The position numbers and the translations under genes were made by a program. The notes under the pieces are model-generated. The model searched no databases. It worked only from the letters and a program-made list of their open reading frames with translations, and was not told where the DNA came from. Positions 61,394 to 64,000 of a stretch of 64,000 bases of DNA are shown here, piece by piece. Origin of the DNA: Nocardia brasiliensis NBRC 14402 (GTDB lineage: Bacteria; Actinomycetota; Actinomycetes; Mycobacteriales; Mycobacteriaceae); NCBI RefSeq assembly GCF_000308475.2, contig NZ_BAFT02000023.1, positions 44,496-108,495 on the forward strand, in the 5' to 3' direction. The first letter of the stretch is position 1. Each line of letters opens with the position of its first letter.

Positions 61394-62653
61394 ATGACAA
61401 CTGCTTCCGATGTCGGGCGCGAGCGGCTGCGTCTCGACGAACTGCCGGTTCGTCCCATCCATCGCAAACTGGTTGTCCTCGTCGGCGCGGGGTTGTTCTT
61501 CGACCTCTACGAGCTTTTCCTCGCGGGGACCATCACCGGCGTCCTGAAGCAAGAACTGCACCTGTCCACCTTCCAGCTCAGCGGCATCGTCGGGTCGGCG
61601 TTCGCGGGACAGTTCCTGGGCGCGCTGGTGATCGGCCGGTTGTCCGATGTGTTCGGCCGGCGCCGGATGTTCATGGTCAACATCGCGCTGTATTCCGGCT
61701 TCACCCTGCTCGGCGCGTTCAGTCCGAACGTCGCCTTCCTGATGGCGACCCGGTTCCTGGCCGGGCTCGGCATCGGCGCGGAGATGACGGTCTCCGATAC
61801 CTATTTGTCCGAAGTCGTTCCGCCACAGGTGCGTGGCCGCATGATCGCCACGGCCTACACCATCGGCTTCTGCGCCGTGCCCACTGTCGGCTTCCTCGCC
61901 AAATGGCTGGTTCCGTTGCAGCCCTTCGGCGTCGACGGCTGGCGCTGGCTGTTCGTGATCGGCGGGCTCGGCGCCGCGGTGGTGGTCGTCGCGCGCCGCA
62001 ATATGCCCGAATCGCCGCGCTGGCTGGCCCGGCAGGAACAGAAGGAGGGCGCGCTGCCCTTCCGCGCGATCCTGCGGCCGCCGTATCGCGCACGCACCAC
62101 ACTGTTCTCGGCGGTGATGATCCTGCAGGTCTTCGGATACTACGGTTTCGGCACGCTGGCCGTACTCGTGTTGGACCGCAAGGGATTCGAGGTGGTGACC
62201 TCGCTGAGCTACCTGGCCATCACCTATCTCGGCTATCCGCTGGGCTCGCTGCTCGCCATCCCGCTGATGGAACGATTCGAACGAAAACATCTGGTGATGG
62301 GCACCGCAACCCTGATGGCGGTATTCGGTTTGGTCTTCGGCTTCGCCACCAGCGTGCCGCTGATCCTGCTCTCCGGCGCGCTGTTCACCATCACCAGCAA
62401 CGTCTTCTCCGACGCCATCCACGCCTACCTGCCCGAATCGTTCCCCACCGCGGTGCGCGGCACCGCATCCGGCGCGACCTACTCGCTGTCCAAAGTCAGC
62501 ACGGCGCTGCTGCCTTTCCTGCTGCTGCCGTTGCTCGATCGTCCGGGCGGGCCCGGCCTGGTCTTCTCGGTCATCACCGTGGCCCTGCTCGCCATGGTCA
62601 CGCTGGTCGGGGTGTGGGGGCCGCTCACCGGCAGGCACGCGTTGGACGATTAG
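61394..62653 (+). CDS. MFS transporter (metabolite:H+ symporter type)
   Basis: A 12-helix major facilitator of 419 residues. Markers are GLFFDLYELFLAGTITGVL in helix 1, the cytoplasmic loop GRLSDVFGRRRMFM and ATRFLAGLGIGAEMTVSDTYLSEVVPPQVRGRM, typical of the sugar or aromatic-acid H+ symporter branch (AAHS-like). The substrate cannot be told. ATG has AGGAG 9 bases upstream. It converges with the NAD(P)H-binding gene. Confidence 0.9.
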   Translation: MTTASDVGRERLRLDELPVRPIHRKLVVLVGAGLFFDLYELFLAGTITGVLKQELHLSTFQLSGIVGSAFAGQFLGALVIGRLSDVFGRRRMFMVNIALYSGFTLLGAFSPNVAFLMATRFLAGLGIGAEMTVSDTYLSEVVPPQVRGRMIATAYTIGFCAVPTVGFLAKWLVPLQPFGVDGWRWLFVIGGLGAAVVVVARRNMPESPRWLARQEQKEGALPFRAILRPPYRARTTLFSAVMILQVFGYYGFGTLAVLVLDRKGFEVVTSLSYLAITYLGYPLGSLLAIPLMERFERKHLVMGTATLMAVFGLVFGFATSVPLILLSGALFTITSNVFSDAIHAYLPESFPTAVRGTASGATYSLSKVSTALLPFLLLPLLDRPGGPGLVFSVITVALLAMVTLVGVWGPLTGRHALDD

Positions 62654-62659
62654 CGCCGA

Positions 62660-63277
62660 TCACTGTGCGAGCGTGGGGATTCGGCGGATCCACTGCGGTG
62701 CGTCCAGTTCGGCGGTGATGAACCGGGCCAGGTCGGTGAGCGAGAGTTGCCGACCGCCGCTGGGGTTTTCGCCGTCCTGGACGCGGCAGGTGCCGGTCGG
62801 CGGAGCATCGGTGAGGCGAGCGGGGCGCACGAAGGTCCAGTCGAGTCCGCTGTCCCGGATGATCGTTTCCATCAGGCGCATGTCGCCGTAGAGCTCGCGC
62901 ATCAAGGTTTTCGCCACGAGGCGATACCAGAGCGGGTGGTTCGGATCGTCACCGCGGACACCGCTGGAGGTGATGGCGATGAGGCGGTGCACGCCCGTGT
63001 CGCGCATCGCCGGCACCAGGGCGCGAGCGCCCTCGGAATACAAGCCGTCGGCATGCCGGCCGGACGGTCCGATCGCGCTGACCACGACGTCGTGACCCGC
63101 CACCGCCGCCCGCACGCTGTCCGGGTCGCGGATGTCGGCGCGCACCACACGGAACGGTCCCGACAGCTTCGCGGGACTTCGCACCGCGGCGGTCACCGTG
63201 TGCCCGGCGCTGAGCGCCTCCGTCACGATGTGTTGTCCCGCCCGGCCCGCGGCGCCGAATACCACCACATTGCTCAC
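62660..63277 (-). CDS. NAD(P)H-binding, NmrA/SDR-a5-like protein
   Basis: A protein of 205 residues with an atypical SDR fold. The nucleotide motif is VVVFGAAGRAGQHIVTEAL, followed by TAAVRSPAKL, VVVSAIGPSG and LIAITSSGVRGDDPNHP. It lacks the YxxxK pair of classical SDRs, as do related flavin or quinone reductase and NmrA-like proteins. GTG has AGGAGG 7 bases upstream, so the start is secure. It is divergent from a TetR gene, and two perfect palindromes lie in the 97-bp gap, so it is probably repressed by that regulator. Confidence 0.9.
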   Translation of the reverse strand: MSNVVVFGAAGRAGQHIVTEALSAGHTVTAAVRSPAKLSGPFRVVRADIRDPDSVRAAVAGHDVVVSAIGPSGRHADGLYSEGARALVPAMRDTGVHRLIAITSSGVRGDDPNHPLWYRLVAKTLMRELYGDMRLMETIIRDSGLDWTFVRPARLTDAPPTGTCRVQDGENPSGGRQLSLTDLARFITAELDAPQWIRRIPTLAQ

Positions 63278-63294
63278 TGTTCTACCTCCTGCCG

Positions 63295-63326
63295 ACGATC
63301 ACTGATCGTAACGATCACCGATCGTT
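63295..63326. promoter_or_regulatory. Two adjacent palindromic operators (GATC core)
   Basis: ACGATC-N3-GATCGT (63295-63309) is followed at once by AACGATC-N3-GATCGTT (63310-63326). Both are perfect. Another half-site, AACGAT, lies at 63330-63335. They sit between the divergent NAD(P)H-binding and TetR genes, and overlap a TACGAT -10-like box of the former. TetR dimers probably bind here. Confidence 0.65.
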
Positions 63327-63362
63327 CAGAACGATGGTCGTCGCGGGCACTGTTTGTCAAGC

Positions 63363-63368
63363 TAGGAT
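63363..63368 (+). promoter_or_regulatory. -10 box of the TetR gene (leaderless)
   Basis: TAGGAT matches TANNNT and ends 6 bases before the ATG at 63375, predicting transcription from the start codon. No ribosome site precedes this ATG, which supports leaderless expression. Confidence 0.45.
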
Positions 63369-63374
63369 TCGCGC

Positions 63375-64000
63375 ATGCCCCGCCCCAACCCGCGCACCAA
63401 CCCCGCCAAGGCACCGCTCAGCCTCGACGCGGTCGTGCGGGCCACCCTCACACTGATCGACGAATCGGGTTGCGACGCCGTGAGCATGCGCCGGGTCGCG
63501 CAAGCCCTCGACACCGGGTCGGCATCCCTCTACGTCTACGTGCACGACCGGCGTGAGCTGATGCTGCTCGCCCACGACCTGGCCGTCGCCGCCGTCGAAC
63601 TCCCCACCGACGCCGACGGCGATTGGCGCGCCCGCCTCGAACTCCTCATCGAACGCACCATCGCCGCCCTCGCCACCCACCGCGACCTCGCCGCCATCGG
63701 CTTCACCGAAGCCCCCACCCGCCCCCACTTCCTCCGCCTCATCGAAGAGATGCTCCGCCTCCTCCGCCAAGCCCTCCCCGACCCCTCCTGCGCCTGGGCG
63801 GTAGACCTCCTGGCCCAATACATAGCCTCCGCAGCTTTGGAAACCGGCTTCCGCACGGAAGGAGGTTCGGGCTCCGGCTCCTGCCCCAGCGCGAGTTCCG
63901 GCGCGGACCCACTGACCGGCCCCGGCTCAAACCCGGGCCCGGACTCCGGCTCCAAGTCCGACAACAGCTCCGGCTCGAGCGCCGGCGTTAACTCCCGCCT
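63375..64000 (+). CDS. TetR-family regulator with low-complexity insertion (3' truncated by window)
   Basis: The frame is open from ATG 63375 to the window end (208 codons seen, no stop). The helix-turn-helix is clear: LDAVVRATLTLIDESGCDAVSMRRVAQALDTGSASLYVYVHDRRELM (about 17-63). A helical ligand domain follows (RLELLIERTIAALATHRDLAAIGF, then AVDLLAQYIASAALETGF). From about residue 162 the sequence becomes Ser/Gly/Pro-rich (EGGSGSGSCPSASSGADP, continuing NPGPDSGSKSDNSSGSS), which is unusual inside a TetR ligand domain. It diverges from the NAD(P)H-binding gene and should bind the palindromes between them. Confidence 0.85.
   Translation, partial: MPRPNPRTNPAKAPLSLDAVVRATLTLIDESGCDAVSMRRVAQALDTGSASLYVYVHDRRELMLLAHDLAVAAVELPTDADGDWRARLELLIERTIAALATHRDLAAIGFTEAPTRPHFLRLIEEMLRLLRQALPDPSCAWAVDLLAQYIASAALETGFRTEGGSGSGSCPSASSGADPLTGPGSNPGPDSGSKSDNSSGSSAGVNSR

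Noticed and set aside
1..64000. tRNA, rRNA, CRISPR, insertion sequences, prophage
   Set aside because: I looked for tRNA-like cloverleaf ends, regular spaced repeats, transposase motifs and integrase motifs and saw none that I could support.

Overview
The window is chromosomal DNA from a high-GC actinomycete. The best fit is Nocardia or a close relative in the Mycobacteriales. The evidence is a SigC-type ECF sigma factor, a CtpB-like copper ATPase, a CopD-CtaG fusion like M. tuberculosis Rv0102, an Rv0097-Rv0101-like isonitrile lipopeptide operon, an apparently mycofactocin-type SDR and many GTG starts. I saw no rRNA, tRNA, CRISPR array, insertion sequence, prophage or replication origin. Genus assignment and family names come from recognising motifs, not from a search. 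The first gene is cut at its 5' end and the last at its 3' end by the window.

Layout. 1-6000: end of an acyl-CoA ligase, a small membrane protein, a PepSY membrane protein, an FBP zinc-finger protein, and a sodium/solute symporter with a small partner. 6000-10100: galK, then a tightly coupled operon of pyruvoyl arginine decarboxylase, GNAT-like protein and membrane diguanylate cyclase. 11000-18100: a divergent TetR regulator and a five-gene set (flavin monooxygenase, esterase, alcohol dehydrogenase, acyl-CoA ligase, hydrolase) that reads as a ketone or ester degradation route. 18100-21000: a zinc-binding protein, a DoxX protein with a long 11-residue repeat tail, a STAS protein and a secreted protein. 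21243-31712: isonitrile lipopeptide operon (Fe/2OG dioxygenase, FcoT-like hotdog enzyme, FadD10-like ligase, ACP, one-module NRPS with reductase) continuing into a metallophore-type ABC importer. 31700-34400: SDR with divergent XRE regulator, and a DUF1206 protein. 34574-43709: SigC-like sigma factor, zinc-finger anti-sigma-like protein, CtpB-like ATPase, CopD-CtaG protein, SDR, small protein and cytochrome oxidase subunit I. 43771-48980: methyltransferase, PadR regulator, peptide deformylase, hydrolase, histidine kinase, PIG-L deacetylase. 49200-55840: photolyase, lipocalin, MerR/LitR-like regulator, cyclopropane-fatty-acid-type synthase and SRPBCC-SDR fusion, a probable light or stress regulon. 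56000-64000: SnoaL-like protein, sterol desaturase-like hydroxylase, two-component system, secreted Ala-rich protein, glyoxalase-like protein, MFS transporter, NAD(P)H-binding protein with divergent TetR.

The main result is a copper-acquisition system. The isonitrile lipopeptide operon, the zinc-finger/CtpB operon and the CopD-CtaG gene each carry the same ECF-type promoter, GGAACT-N16-CGAC, with identical spacing. In two of them the start codon lies exactly 9 bases after CGAC, which suggests leaderless transcripts. The SigC-like sigma factor next to the second of these is the obvious candidate to read all three. The simplest model is a regulon that makes a diisonitrile chalkophore, re-imports it through the linked ABC transporter and passes copper to CtpB, CtaG and the haem-copper oxidase.
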